Shown piece after piece: positions 23,832 through 36,622 of a stretch of DNA of 64,000 nt. Where the stretch lies: contig NC_071330.1 of the NCBI RefSeq assembly GCF_010183535.1, positions 6,491,717-6,555,716 of the forward strand, read 5' to 3'. Every line of letters starts with the position of its first letter. Position 1 is the stretch's first letter. Source of the DNA: Caenorhabditis remanei (lineage: Eukaryota > Nematoda > Chromadorea > Rhabditida > Rhabditidae). The notes under the pieces are model-generated. The model ran no database searches, was not told the DNA's origin, and saw nothing but the letters and a program-made list of their open reading frames with translations. The position numbers and the translations under genes were made by a program.

Positions 23832-24703
23832 TTATGCATCAGGGTCAACTACTGCTCTTGGAGCTTTTGGAGTTGCAACATTCTTGATATCAAAGTTCAT
23901 CTCTCCGGAAGGAATTTCATGTGGATTAAGTGCAGCATCTGGAGCAGAGGGAGCATCGATTTTCACTGTAACATACTGAGGTCCCCCAACAGTGAAAGCA
24001 GCTCCTCCGCGAACAACTGGCTCTGGAGTGTTTGGAGGAGTTGGACTTCTTATCCAGAATGTTGTTCCAGTTTCGCTATTCACACCATCATTGTCACTTG
24101 ATTCATCAAAAGCCACAGGAACTTCTCCTCCTATAACAGATGCTCCTTTATCCTGGAAGTGTACCTCGGGTTTGACCTCAGTTTCAATAACAGTAGGACG
24201 AGTAGTGGCGGAAGTTGACGTAGATGCCGATGTAGATGTCGACGTGGATGTAGATGTGGATGTGGATGAAGGCGTTGAAGCACGTGTTGTAGTCGATGTA
24301 ACCGTTGATGATTTGATGGTGCTTGCTGGAGTAGTAACACCTTGGGTAGATTCAACTTTAGCAGTGGTAGATCTCGGTTTGCATTTACACGGACACTTGC
24401 ATTTGAAATTGAATCCTTCCGGTTCTTGAGGGAAATCTTCAGGCCAATCACTTTCACAGCCTGTTGGCTCGTTATTGTTTCCTGAAAGATAAAGGAATTT
24501 GAGATAAATTATTGGTAAAAGTTGGTAACTGACAAAATACTCATGATGGAAAGTACTCGAAATCGTTTTAAAAAGATAATCATTCTAAAATAAAATCTGA
24601 TAGTGAGCAAATATTACAAAACCATACCTCCGACCCATCCCATAGCAGAAGATGTTGCCAATGTGGCGCAGAAAAGAATCAGAAGACGTGTTGAACCGAT
24701 CAT
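23832..24703 (-). CDS. Secreted Thr/Ser-rich protein, paralogue A
   Basis: Two exons (24703-24628, 24481-23832) encode 241 aa. Residues 1-20 are a signal peptide (STRLLILFCATLATSSA). Then comes a short conserved segment around DWPEDFPQEPEGF and a Cys cluster (CKCPCKCK), a mucin-like Thr/Ser repeat (TSTSTSTSTSTSAST), and a ~95-residue C-terminal block (TTFWIRSPTPPNTP to KAPRAVVDPDA) shared with the gene at 24963-25669. A close TATA box suggests strong regulated expression. Paralogy to its neighbour is certain; the function and family are unknown to me. By recalled synteny these could be F58A4.1/F58A4.2. Confidence 0.8.
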
Positions 24704-24742
24704 CTTCAGATGTGAATCAATATTCGCCAGAATTACGATAGG

Positions 24743-24753
24743 TTTTTATATAC
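24743..24753 (-). promoter_or_regulatory. TATA box of paralogue A
   Basis: The - strand reads GTATATAAAAA 40-50 nt upstream of the ATG, implying a very short 5' UTR. TATA boxes are uncommon in Caenorhabditis housekeeping genes and favour tissue-restricted expression. Confidence 0.65.
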
Positions 24754-24962
24754 GAAACAGGTCGACCCCTCAATAAAACGAACTCCAAACTTTAATGTTC
24801 GCTTTTGCATCCATCTTTTATTATTTCATTCAGGTAGCAAAGTTCTACGGAGGAGTGAACGAAAAAAGAAAAATATTTCAGAAAGTCAATTGTAGAAACA
24901 AAATGATGATTCATTCATTCTTCTCGTGAAAAACCAGAATTAGTTAATTATAAAAATCCAAT

Positions 24963-25669
24963 TTATGCATCTGGATCGATAACAGCTCTTGGTGCTTTTG
25001 GAGTTCCAACTGGTTTAATATCAAAATCCAAATCTCCAGAAGGAATTCCAAATGGATCAAGGGCGGCATCTGGAGCAAACGGAGCAATAATTTTAACAGT
25101 TGCCAACTGTGGTGGGCCGAGAGTGAATGCATGTCCTCCACGAACAACTGGAACTGGAGTATTTGGAGGTGTTGGACTTCTAATCCAGAATGTTGTTCCT
25201 GTTGCTTTTGGTGGGTCAGCCTTCTTTGTTGTAGTCGTTGGAGTTGTCAAAATCTGCTTCAACGTGGTAGTTGAAGTTGGTTTGACAGTGGTTGTAGTTG
25301 GTGCATGAGTTGTCGTCGGAGTATGAGTAGTTGTTGGAGCATGAGTAGTTGTTGTCACAACCTCTTCGACATCTCGTTGAACTTGTTGTCCTGATGAAGG
25401 TGCGAGAGTAACTGTTCCGAATTGTCGGTTCTTGCATTTGTAATCAAATCCAGCTGGATGTTGAGGGAATCGTGCAGGCCAATCACCCTTTTTAATCTTT
25501 GGGGGGCCAACTTGACCACCTGAAATTAAAAATTAAAATGTGATCAGAGGAATCAGAATAAAAACTAATAATTTCATGAATACTCACCACCACCACCATT
25601 ACCAAAATTGATGAATCCCATCGCAGAAACCACAGAAAAGACTGCGAATAAAAGAATCAGAAGACGCAT
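24963..25669 (-). CDS. Secreted Thr/Ser-rich protein, paralogue B
   Basis: Two exons (25669-25588, 25519-24963) encode 212 aa with the same intron position and phase as paralogue A. It has a signal peptide (RLLILLFAVFSVVSA), a Gly-rich GNGGGG stretch, the GDWPARFPQHPAGF segment, Thr-His-Ala-Pro repeats (TTTHAPTTTHTPTTTHAP), and the conserved C-terminal block TTFWIRSPTPPNTPVPVV to KAPRAVIDPDA. The Cys cluster of paralogue A is reduced to one Cys. The repeat region may be O-glycosylated. No known catalytic motif. The tandem arrangement shows local duplication. Confidence 0.8.
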
Positions 25670-25738
25670 TCTTCTGGTTTCTGGTTTCTGAAAGATACAG
25701 TAGGATAGAAATCAGAATGAAGAATCGTGCTCATCGTC

Positions 25739-25747
25739 GTTTTATAC
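25739..25747 (-). promoter_or_regulatory. TATA box of paralogue B
   Basis: The - strand reads GTATAAAAC about 70 nt upstream of the ATG. It matches the arrangement at paralogue A, so the promoter was probably duplicated with the gene. Confidence 0.55.
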
Positions 25748-25826
25748 GTTTCTGTTTTATTGTATGCACATCAAGTTTTACAGCTACTCTCTTCTCTTTC
25801 ATATCTTCTCGATTTTATGTTTGCAG

Positions 25827-28127
25827 CGAACCTTGAAAAAACTGAAAAATCGGTTGGTGGTGACGGTTACAAGAACGTTCTTCCGGTTGGTAAGAGCTTA
25901 CAAAAAACTATTTCACGGAAAGATTTTTCAATTTTCGAAATAAATGGAAAAATTGTGCTAGATTTTCCATTCAGCTCATATTCCAAATAAGCCAGAAAAG
26001 CATGAGTTTTTTGAATTTAAAGTAGTAAATCGCTTTCTGGATGTCACATTGTATGCCTCTACACAGGTACAAATTTAGTGTGAAGACAATGAATTCTTTG
26101 ATCTGAAATCACTACTATTTTGATCACTTTAGTGTTCTTCGGTGTTGAAATCGTGAGCTCTTTTTCTCGAATCTCCCTGTCTCAGATTGGGTATTTTCCG
26201 CTTTCAATCCCTCAAACAGAATCAGAACAACTCGAATTCACTCAAACTACATACACATCGCCACTGTAGAATTTCTCCGTTTTGTATGTTTTTTTTCCTA
26301 TTCATTTTCGATCCGAAAACTGAAGATCATTTGTTCAAGAACCCTTTTCAAAAAGGCTTCACTCGCAACATTCTAAAGAATTTTTCATCTGTTTACTCTC
26401 CAATTGTCTTGTCTGTTTGACCATCCTTTCTCTAAATGAGCACATAGTTAAACGTTGAATGGATTTCAAATGTCACTTGTTTGCAGTTTCCTGCTGAAAT
26501 GCGAAATGTAAAATTAAGTTAGAATCAGAATGAACTTTACGAGTATTTTTTGTTCAGAGCGTCGGAGGGAATCTTCGTTTTTCAATTTGAACAATTTTCA
26601 TTTCCAGATCATTTGATTTGAGTATACATCTTTCTGAATGCGCACTCGACTACCGTGTTCCATTCCCTCCCGGAGTTCATGCTTTGGGCAACATGGTCCA
26701 TCAAAAATCTCTGGACTGGAAAAGAAGATGACGTGGACTTGAAAGTGGCTGCCAGTAATCGACTTTCAGTCTTCTTCCACTTTAAATCTCAATCCGAAAA
26801 TATTTATAATGAATTGAAGAATTTTTAATAGAACATCGATTTTTTACGCTTTTTCTATTTTTGGAATAATTTATTTCTCTGAAAATGCTTCAATTTTTGA
26901 TAATAAACTTTATTGCATTAAAGTTGTTGCCAGTTTTAAAATACATTTGTCTCCTGAATCACGAAAAAATCAATTTTTTAAAATATTACGTAAAACCCTG
27001 CACATAAACCCACTATCCCATTAAACTGCTCTACTTCTCGTAATGCCGAGTCGACTGCTTCCAGTTCTTCCAATTTTTTTGTGAGGGTAAATAAAAAATT
27101 CCAAAAGAAGGCGCTCAATATGTTTGTGAGTTTCAATTTTTTTCTTTCTTATTCTTTCAGAAAATTCACCATAAGGGGTCATGGGGAGGGTTGGAATGAA
27201 GTATGATGGTATTATCCAGATGTAAGAATGTGTGAGATAAGATGAGAATATATTTTCTGATTCCGATTTGAGACCAACTTTCACGATAGTTTTCTCATAA
27301 GTTCTGTATCGATACGCATGAAAATTAAGAATTCTGAGTAGTCGTTTGATTTCTTTTACTTTCATGCTACCACGTGGAATATCGTTAGCTATGACGTGTT
27401 CAAACACATCTAAAACACGTGTACCAGATGTATCTGTTCCAACAAACATTGAAGACTTCTGGAGAATGATATTTCAGGTGAGAGATAGTACATTGAAATT
27501 AGAGATTTGATTTTCTTCAGGAGGAGATTCATTCAGTAGTCATTGCAATAATGCCACTGGAATGTTCAGTAACTCTTCAACAAATCTTCCCATTGCTGAA
27601 CGGAACATATTCGAATCATGAAAAGATGTTTCTGAATAATAAGAAAGTGGAATCGACAGTTGCAATGACTGCATACACATTGGAGATCCTTCCAGACGGT
27701 TGTTCCAATTCTCTCTTCACTACCGTATACCATATCCATAATTGGAAACAAAAAAGAGGATTGGATAATGTTGGAGATTTGGTGACCACTCTTGAGAAAG
27801 TCATCAAGACAAACGAGGTATCAATTGAAAATGAAGTCCCTCCTCACAACTTAATTTTTCTAGAACACTGTCCTAATGAGTATGAATGGAACCGGTCGTG
27901 CTGGAACTATGTTGGCTCTTTTCAACTCAATGCTTTTTGTTAATAAAGGAAAAGAAGTGAACACGAAAGAGATTGTGGAGAAATTGAGAGCAGAACGATG
28001 CGGTCTCATTGATAATGCCGAACAATACGGAACGGTGTACAGAGCAATGGCGTTTTGGTTTAAGACCAAGTCGACGGACGAGCAGGTTCAGAAGAAGATT
28101 AACGAATTTGCACCCTGTGTTCAATGA
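25827..28127 (+). pseudogene. Protein-tyrosine-phosphatase-like gene, decayed 5' part, catalytic Cys missing
   Basis: Pieces of a PTP domain lie in the correct order: GDGYKNVLPV (25827-25889), LDYRVPFPPGVHALGNMVH (~26650-26708), VPTNIEDFWRMIFQ ending at 27477, then two clean exons 27521-27817 and 27864-28127. The last two are open, in phase and end with the PTP Q-motif equivalent EQYGTVYRAMAFWF. In the P-loop the expected HCSAGxGRTG reads MSMNGTGRAG, so the nucleophilic Cys and the Ala-Gly are lost; the WPD loop is also not intact (NWKQKRGLDN). I could not join the first two pieces to the rest without stops or phase breaks. It is either a pseudogene or a pseudophosphatase whose 5' exons I mis-joined. 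Confidence 0.6.
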
Positions 28128-28254
28128 AAATGTCTTTGATGGTACAATAAACACCTGATTTTAAATAAAATGTAAGAATTACACTTTCGTAAAACGGAAT
28201 AAATATTATGTTGGAATTATAAACATGCACCAAAAAATAACACATTATGCCTAT

Positions 28255-28560
28255 TTAATCATCTTCACCGGCTGGTAAGCTGTCCTTCAGCACTTGATCG
28301 AAACGGATTCTGATCTCCGTATTAGCACCAGAGTCAGTTGAGAATAAGAGAGACCAGCTGACACCAAGTTGGTTGGAACCTAAAATTATTGTTTTTCGAC
28401 ATAAAACATCATCAGTTAGTCCGGTGTCAACGCAGCGAGGGTCATTAGCATTTTTGGCGAGGAACTCATCAGCGAGGCGTGTTCCCATATTAAATCCCAT
28501 CATGTCCAACTAAATTGTCACATCTTTTGGATCTTCATAATCTTTCAACATCTATATTTG
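28255..28560 (-). pseudogene. TRAPPC3/BET3-like pseudogene
   Basis: On the - strand the translation KDYEDPKDVTI, then an in-frame TAG, then LDMMGFNMGTRLADEFLAKN matches the N-terminal part of the TRAPP subunit BET3. After a junction, a C-terminal match appears (TEIRIRFDQVLKDSLPAGED). About 60-70 central residues that normally separate these parts are missing; the linker (VLCRKTIILGSNQLGVSWSL) is only partly related. A stop codon plus a large deletion make this a non-functional copy. BET3 identification rests on recalled family motifs. Confidence 0.65.
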
Positions 28561-30544
28561 CAGTTTCGTTCATAGCTTCATGAAGAAGAAATATAGTTTG
28601 CCACCGTTTCATCTTGTTTTGTGTTTCCGACTTTTCTTGAAGTAAATATTACGGTATCTATCTGAATTTTTCAAAGCACTTTCAACAACGAGGCATTTCT
28701 TGGAGTTTAACTAATTCGCCTGAAATGGTTTACGCGGTTTGTTTGGTTATTGCGGCCAATAATGTTTTTCCGGTTTACATCAGAAAACATTAATATTTAT
28801 TTGTATTACGGGAGAGCTAAGTCTTTAACTGTCAATTGGAAATATGAACATCCTGACATTTTTGGACGGTTATGTAGTGGTCGAGTGGAATCATAATTGA
28901 ACAGACACTTGAAAAATGGCGTCGATATAAAAGAAAATAATTTACAGAACGTTTCAAACCCCTAATTTCGCTTGCTTGGAAACTTACAACTTCATTCACT
29001 ATCAGATTTTTTTATTTTCAGATTATTTCCCAATATACTACCCAAAATTTCGTTTTGGAAAATAGTGGAAACTTCCTGAATTCTCGAACTTTCTGTCTAG
29101 CCAACCAGTCCAAGTTGTGATCAGTAAAAACAAGACTTTGTCTGTCTAGACTGATTAATATCCTCGAAACTTTCCCTTCTGTCCAAGGACACTTTGGCCC
29201 ACTCCGTTTTCTGTCATCTGCGTCTATTATCGTCACCAAAGTACGACTTTTTAATGTCTTCTTGTCTAGACAGCTGTGTCGTTTGACCCTCTCCTCCATA
29301 TCTAAAACTTTTTCGGACGGGCGGATTTTCGATGCGTTGAACACATCGAAATCGTTGATGAAAAACCGAGAGAGCCGTCGTCGTCTGCTTCAACTGAAAT
29401 CACATCAAACACCACACTTCTCTCACAAATAATGAAGCACATGCTGAAAATAGACAAAATAAAGAAGGATTTAGTCATCTCAATAATGAGTTATCAAAAC
29501 AAAAAAAGAAGAAGAGGATAATAAAAAGAGATTCAAAAATAAGAAAATGACTAGAGTCTATCCTGCAAAAAGAGCTCCCGTGGTTTTTTAATGCCATTAA
29601 AAAGATTAATTCATGTTTCAATATTCTATAGACATTTTATCGGATTATCTCAAAATTATGCTCTTCTGAGGGGTCGGATTACGTCAAAATGTGAACTTCG
29701 AACTTGGGTATTGTTTGAAAAAAGTGTGTAATTCATACGAAGAAAAAGAAAAAACTCGGAACAGGAAGCGGAAACGCGATTTGAATATTCCAGGAATGAC
29801 CTCTTTTGGCTTTTTCTTTCAGAACTTCGATCGCCTCATTCTCTATATAAATAGAATATTAATGAGTTGTTTTTCGAAATCCGAACTAAAGCAGAAATAG
29901 AATTTTAAGTTTCTATTGCTCAGAAACTGGTTTTAACCCGTATTGAGGATTAAAAAAAGTACATTTTTGAGTCTCATTTTCTGAAATCTTATTATAAGTT
30001 TCAATTTGATTTGATGCGTCCCCGATCTCTTTTCATAAAATTCCATATAAAACTCAATTTTACACAGAAAGAAATATTTTTAGAGTCTATAAATTCCCTA
30101 CAAATTGCCACAATTTGCACATTTATTTTCATTTTCTGTTTTGTTTGTCTATTCTCTTTTTTTTCTTTTTCAGATGGAAAACCCTCAATTTGCAGCTAGT
30201 TGAGAATTAGAATGAATCAACTTAATTGTTAGGTTCGAATCGTATACTTTCAACATTTTCTTCCCATCAATTATAGTCTCCGAATGAAGTGATCTTACAT
30301 TTCATGTCAATTATCAATTAAATATTTGTCTGAAATCTGAATTAATGATAGATGTCTGAAAGAGTGCTCGGATTTCTTTTTGAGCTCCCTCTTCTCTTCT
30401 TTTAAGAGGTATCTGGTTGAAAAAAGTGTCGGGACACTTGGCAGCTCGTAAAGAGAAAAGCCATTTCAGAATGAGAGACACGTGTGTGTAGACACTCCCG
30501 TCTAGACAGACTTTGCTCATTCAAGACGAAAAAAGCGAGCAAAT
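28561..30544. other. Gene-poor interval
   Basis: No supported gene on either strand. It contains three GTCTAGAC palindromes (29144, 29264, 30500) and many GTCTG/CAGAC words. Otherwise AT-rich sequence. Confidence 0.5.
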
Positions 30545-30862
30545 GTGTGCTCGGAGAGGCAATTCTGTCGACCAAAGTGCCCTTTGACGCCTCGGAGAAC
30601 GACACCGTCTGATTTGAAATTCAATCTGCGTTCAGATTGGGAAGGGATGCGGTTGCAAATTATTGGGAAGGGTCTTTCAAAAAAGAGTGTAGTGAATGCA
30701 TTGTGTCTTCTGCAGAACGTGCAGGAAGGTGTACTGAATACATTAAAGAATAAGTGGAAGAAAATACTAGAGAAGGTGGAAAGTGTTGGAAAATTGAAGG
30801 AGGTTTCTTTGAACGTTCAGGCATTTTGCCCACGAATCGGTTCAAGATATGATATTGCATAG
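30545..30862 (+). CDS. Orphan 105-codon open frame, doubtful
   Basis: An unbroken frame with a plausible helical, Lys/Leu/Val-rich second half (VVNALCLLQNVQEGVLNTLK). There is no homology I recognise, no clear promoter or poly(A) signal, and the reverse strand also carries a 66-codon frame. It sits in a gene-poor block. It could be chance, a transposon remnant, or part of a lineage-specific gene. Confidence 0.2.
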   Translation: MCSERQFCRPKCPLTPRRTTPSDLKFNLRSDWEGMRLQIIGKGLSKKSVVNALCLLQNVQEGVLNTLKNKWKKILEKVESVGKLKEVSLNVQAFCPRIGSRYDIA

Positions 30863-33101
<2,239 letters not shown>

Positions 33102-35059
33102 CTATAGAGATCCAGAGGATTCGTATGCATTGTTGGTGAGTCCCTTTAGTCCAAGTTCCTTTGTAAAGTCACGAATGGAGATCGATTTTTCGGGTATTGG
33201 GAGGTTTTCTTCGTTTCCTTCGGCTGTCTGAAAATTGATTGATTGAGAATTTGATATCACTTAGTTTTCAAATCTCCCTTAGACCACTTTCAGAAGTGTG
33301 TGCTTTGAGCTTTTCCTAATAAAATGCACTTTATTCATTCGCTCTCTTCCCCTCTCAATATAAGTTGTTACATCAGTCAGACACATTCTAGCCTAGTTGA
33401 GTAGCCAGACACAAATTAGCGGAAGTAATGCCTTCTTTTCTCTTTTAGTATCTCCATTCCCGTAGTATGTGTCTGAGCTCTGTTGTTGTTATTATATATC
33501 AAAACACAGACACCCAAGAGATCATGATATCAAAAACCGTTTGAGTCATGATGGAAATTCAACTAACCTGACTCCGTTTGACACGAGTCAACGTGGATAT
33601 CGTGCGAACACATGCTGGACATTCGGCATTCAGAGGTCCATCTTGATAGTTCTTCAGCTGAAAATAAAAAGATCTGTTTCAATGATTCTGTTCCATTGAT
33701 CCCCCGTTGAATACATTCCTTCAATCTACATTTGCTTCTACTACTTTTAAAACATGTCCTTCTCCCCAGACCAATTCATCTTTACAAAAAGATGTCCCAG
33801 ACGAGTAGGCGGCAGACGAAAAGAGATGCCTCCGATGCTCATCATGATGTGCTAAGAAGCTACTGGCGTCGCTCAGGAGAGAAAAGAGAAGAACAAATTC
33901 GATTTTTGGCTACTAAAGAGAGCTGCTCTGCGTGCAGAACTACATTCGAAAAGGCGCCCCTGGGGGAATGTGATGAGCTGCCGCCGCGCCGCCAAGTGCT
34001 CACAGAAGTGATGGACGGACCAAAGTTCCTTGAAACCACGCGCTTCTTTTCCTCTCGCCTTCTTTTTTTGCAGGAAATTTCATATACCAGACTATGTTGC
34101 AATTCAATGTACCATAGACTAGAAGTGGAATAAACTATGAGGCATTGGAATGGAAATGGGAATTGGAATAGGCAATGAATAAATAAATATTAAAGGAAGA
34201 GCGATGTCTTCATTTATTTGAGAATGTTCTTCATCAAAAAAACATCCAAAAAGATGTCGACCCTTCGAAAAATCACGGACCCGTTTTTCTCACTTTTCAA
34301 ATTCTGAGAGAAAGGCAGACTAGATTCTAGGAACAACAATCTTTCTCATCCCTTACTCTCTCCCATTGATTTCGAATGACCACACATTAAATATTTCTAT
34401 TTTGGCGGCTCGAAAGGAAGTGTTGATAACGATTTTGCTTTGATGGTCAGCAGCTGGCGATACAAACAAACTCCCACCGATTTCTTACGTACTGTAGACT
34501 TTGATTTGAGGAGTGTGATTCGTTGAATAAACAAATCGACGCCAGACAAGAAATGGGGCAAATGAAATGAGAGAAAGAGTCTAGTCTGTGAACAGTTTAA
34601 TTCTCAAATGAGTATTTTTATCCGCCCGCGCACTAATCATTCGGAAATGATCAGGTCCATTTGAACTTACCGATTTCAAAATCATTCTATAGCAACACAT
34701 TCTACAAAGAAGGTAGTGTAGACAACCATCTCCAATGAATTTTCCCTTCATCCTTCCACAACATCCGCATCGTTCAGAATCTGGAGCGTCTTCATCACAA
34801 TAGTCATTGCATCGTTCCTGGAAAATATGAAGTTTGGTCCCCACTTTCTATGTTTGATTATGTGAAAAATGTGGTGTCTAGTAGATTCTCTTGTGTCTAT
34901 ACATAAGAATCGCAACATTTTCACTCCACTCCCAAATGAGCGACTGCGGGAAGAAGAGACAATAAGAGTGGGAGAAAAGGAGAGTGTGTATATTGTTCCA
35001 GGAGATTCAGAAGTTGTGAGATATGAAGAAGAAGAAGACGTAGATAAACACAGTTAGAC

Positions 35060-35094
<35 letters not shown>

Positions 35095-36622
35095 ACGTCG
35101 TTTTTCGGTTGTCTAGAGGCCACTATTCTGGTGGAAAAAAGAAATGTTGCAAGTTTAGACTAGAGAGAATAGGACAGACAATGGAACAAATAAAAGGAAT
35201 GATCTTTAGCTCACAGAACATCTTTTGTTTCGTTGTAGACTTTCGTAGAGAGGGTCTGCTGAGTTGAGAGTGGAGTGATAACTAACTGATAACAGAAAAT
35301 GAAAAAAGAATCATGTTTCGTGGCAAACATTCTGAAGTGTGAATGATGTCGAAATGCACTTTGAATGATCATTGGCCACCTATTTTATTAATTTTCAAAC
35401 AGTTAGGTCAAGAAAAATAGAATGAACAATTATTTGTTTGTTTCAACGCTCCCTTTCCAGAAAAAAGAAAAGAAAACACCGAGTGCAATAAGTTTTTGAT
35501 CATTTCCAGCTCTACCCATCCAGACAGTTTTCACATTTCCAAAACTCGGAAATTCTCGGGAAACGAGGTGTATGACCCTCTAGATTTTCGTCACTGTTTC
35601 CTCTCGTTTCCTCGTATTCCCAGACAGTCATGTGAGTAAAAAATGCTGTCTGGGCAGAAAAGTACTGTTTCTCTCTTTCTCTGTCTGCAGGGACATTCCT
35701 GTTTGATGTCATTCTCATTTTACGTTCTATTTGCACGTCTACCGTACTATTAATAGGAGTCCATTTTGGGTTCAAATTTGAAGAAAATTGGAATGAGGAA
35801 TGGTGGAAGGAAGGATATGTTTAATTAGACACGCTTTGCTTCCACAAAAAGAAGAAAAAGAAGAAAATGATGTGAGAAGGAGCACAAGATTTCTACTTTT
35901 TCATGGCGCATGAGCATAGACAAACAACGAATAACAAAATGGAGCTAAAATTGGAATTCGGAAAAATGATAAGTTCAAGAAGAATCTAGGGAAACTAGCA
36001 ATTTAAATGAATAAATTATTCAGAAAACGTCAGTTTCTATTCCAAAAATGATATCAAAATAATTCAAAAAAGGTATTCATTCCAAATGTGTGTGGTTTTT
36101 TTTGCAACAACAATAAAAATGTTTCAATGGTTTTTCGTGTTCGTTCAGTGAGTGTGATCATGAAAAATTGATCACCTCTCCCCGGTTTTTCGGGCTGACG
36201 ATTCGCGAGACATGCGCTTACAAACACATGTCAAATAGGTGGAAAAGAAGAAAGAATAGTGAAAAGGAAAATAGTACAAAATGGAATAAAATAGCAAGAA
36301 AAAGAAAATAACTTACGATTTTATAATTGATTATTTTGATAGCAGCTTCATTTGCTTCTCGGCTTATTTCGATTTTTCGACTGTCTTGGAATGTTGAAGT
36401 AGAATCAACTGTAGTGGATGTAGTGGCTGTAGATATTGATCGTTCAGTCGGCATAGTGCGTCTTTTATATCGGATTCTCGAGAGCCAATCGTGGATCATT
36501 CCACACAAACGGTTTTTGAAGTCAGTTTTAATGGTTGTGCCTGGAAATTTTGAATATTTTTGTTTTGCAAAAAATTGTAAAATACATATCAGAAGCCCCA
36601 GGAACGGCGGAACACATGACAT
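33102..36622 (-). CDS. C3HC4 RING-finger protein
   Basis: Five exons in transcription order (36622-36586, 36540-36317, 34817-34671, 33657-33568, 33227-33102) join in frame to 207 aa. The RING is encoded across the exon 3/4 junction: C104-x2-C107-x11-C119-x-H121-x3-C125-x2-C128-x20-C149-x2-C152, a full C3HC4 set. Two more Cys (C90, C94) precede it. Upstream is a basic helix (MIHDWLSRIRYKRR) and a Ser/Thr-rich stretch. The first exon is short and hydrophobic (MSCVPPFLGLLIC) and is the least certain part; intron 1 is 45 nt and in frame, so it could be retained. RING proteins usually act as E3 ubiquitin ligases. Introns 2 and 3 are unusually long (1.5 and 1.0 kb). I do not recognise the orthologue. 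Confidence 0.75.
33792..34133 (+). CDS. Possible small nested gene inside an intron of the RING gene
   Basis: An open frame of 113 codons starting MSQTSRRQTKRD and containing SCSACRTTFEKAPLGECDEL lies antisense in intron 3 of the RING gene. A TCTCCCCAG acceptor is just upstream and a double AATAAA lies about 45 bp after the stop (34176). An internal intron (from GTGATGG to TTTTTTTGCAG, ending 34073) is possible and would keep the frame. Composition is protein-like rather than low complexity. No known domain; the CxxC could bind zinc. Expression is unproven. Confidence 0.4.
   Translation: MSQTSRRQTKRDASDAHHDVLRSYWRRSGEKREEQIRFLATKESCSACRTTFEKAPLGECDELPPRRQVLTEVMDGPKFLETTRFFSSRLLFLQEISYTRLCCNSMYHRLEVE
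35063..35092. repeat. (AC)n microsatellite
   Basis: About 15 AC dinucleotides within intron 2 of the RING gene. Confidence 0.95.

Noticed and set aside
27021..27449. 142-codon - strand frame
   Set aside because: Antisense to the DFWRM exon of the PTP-like gene; no features of its own.
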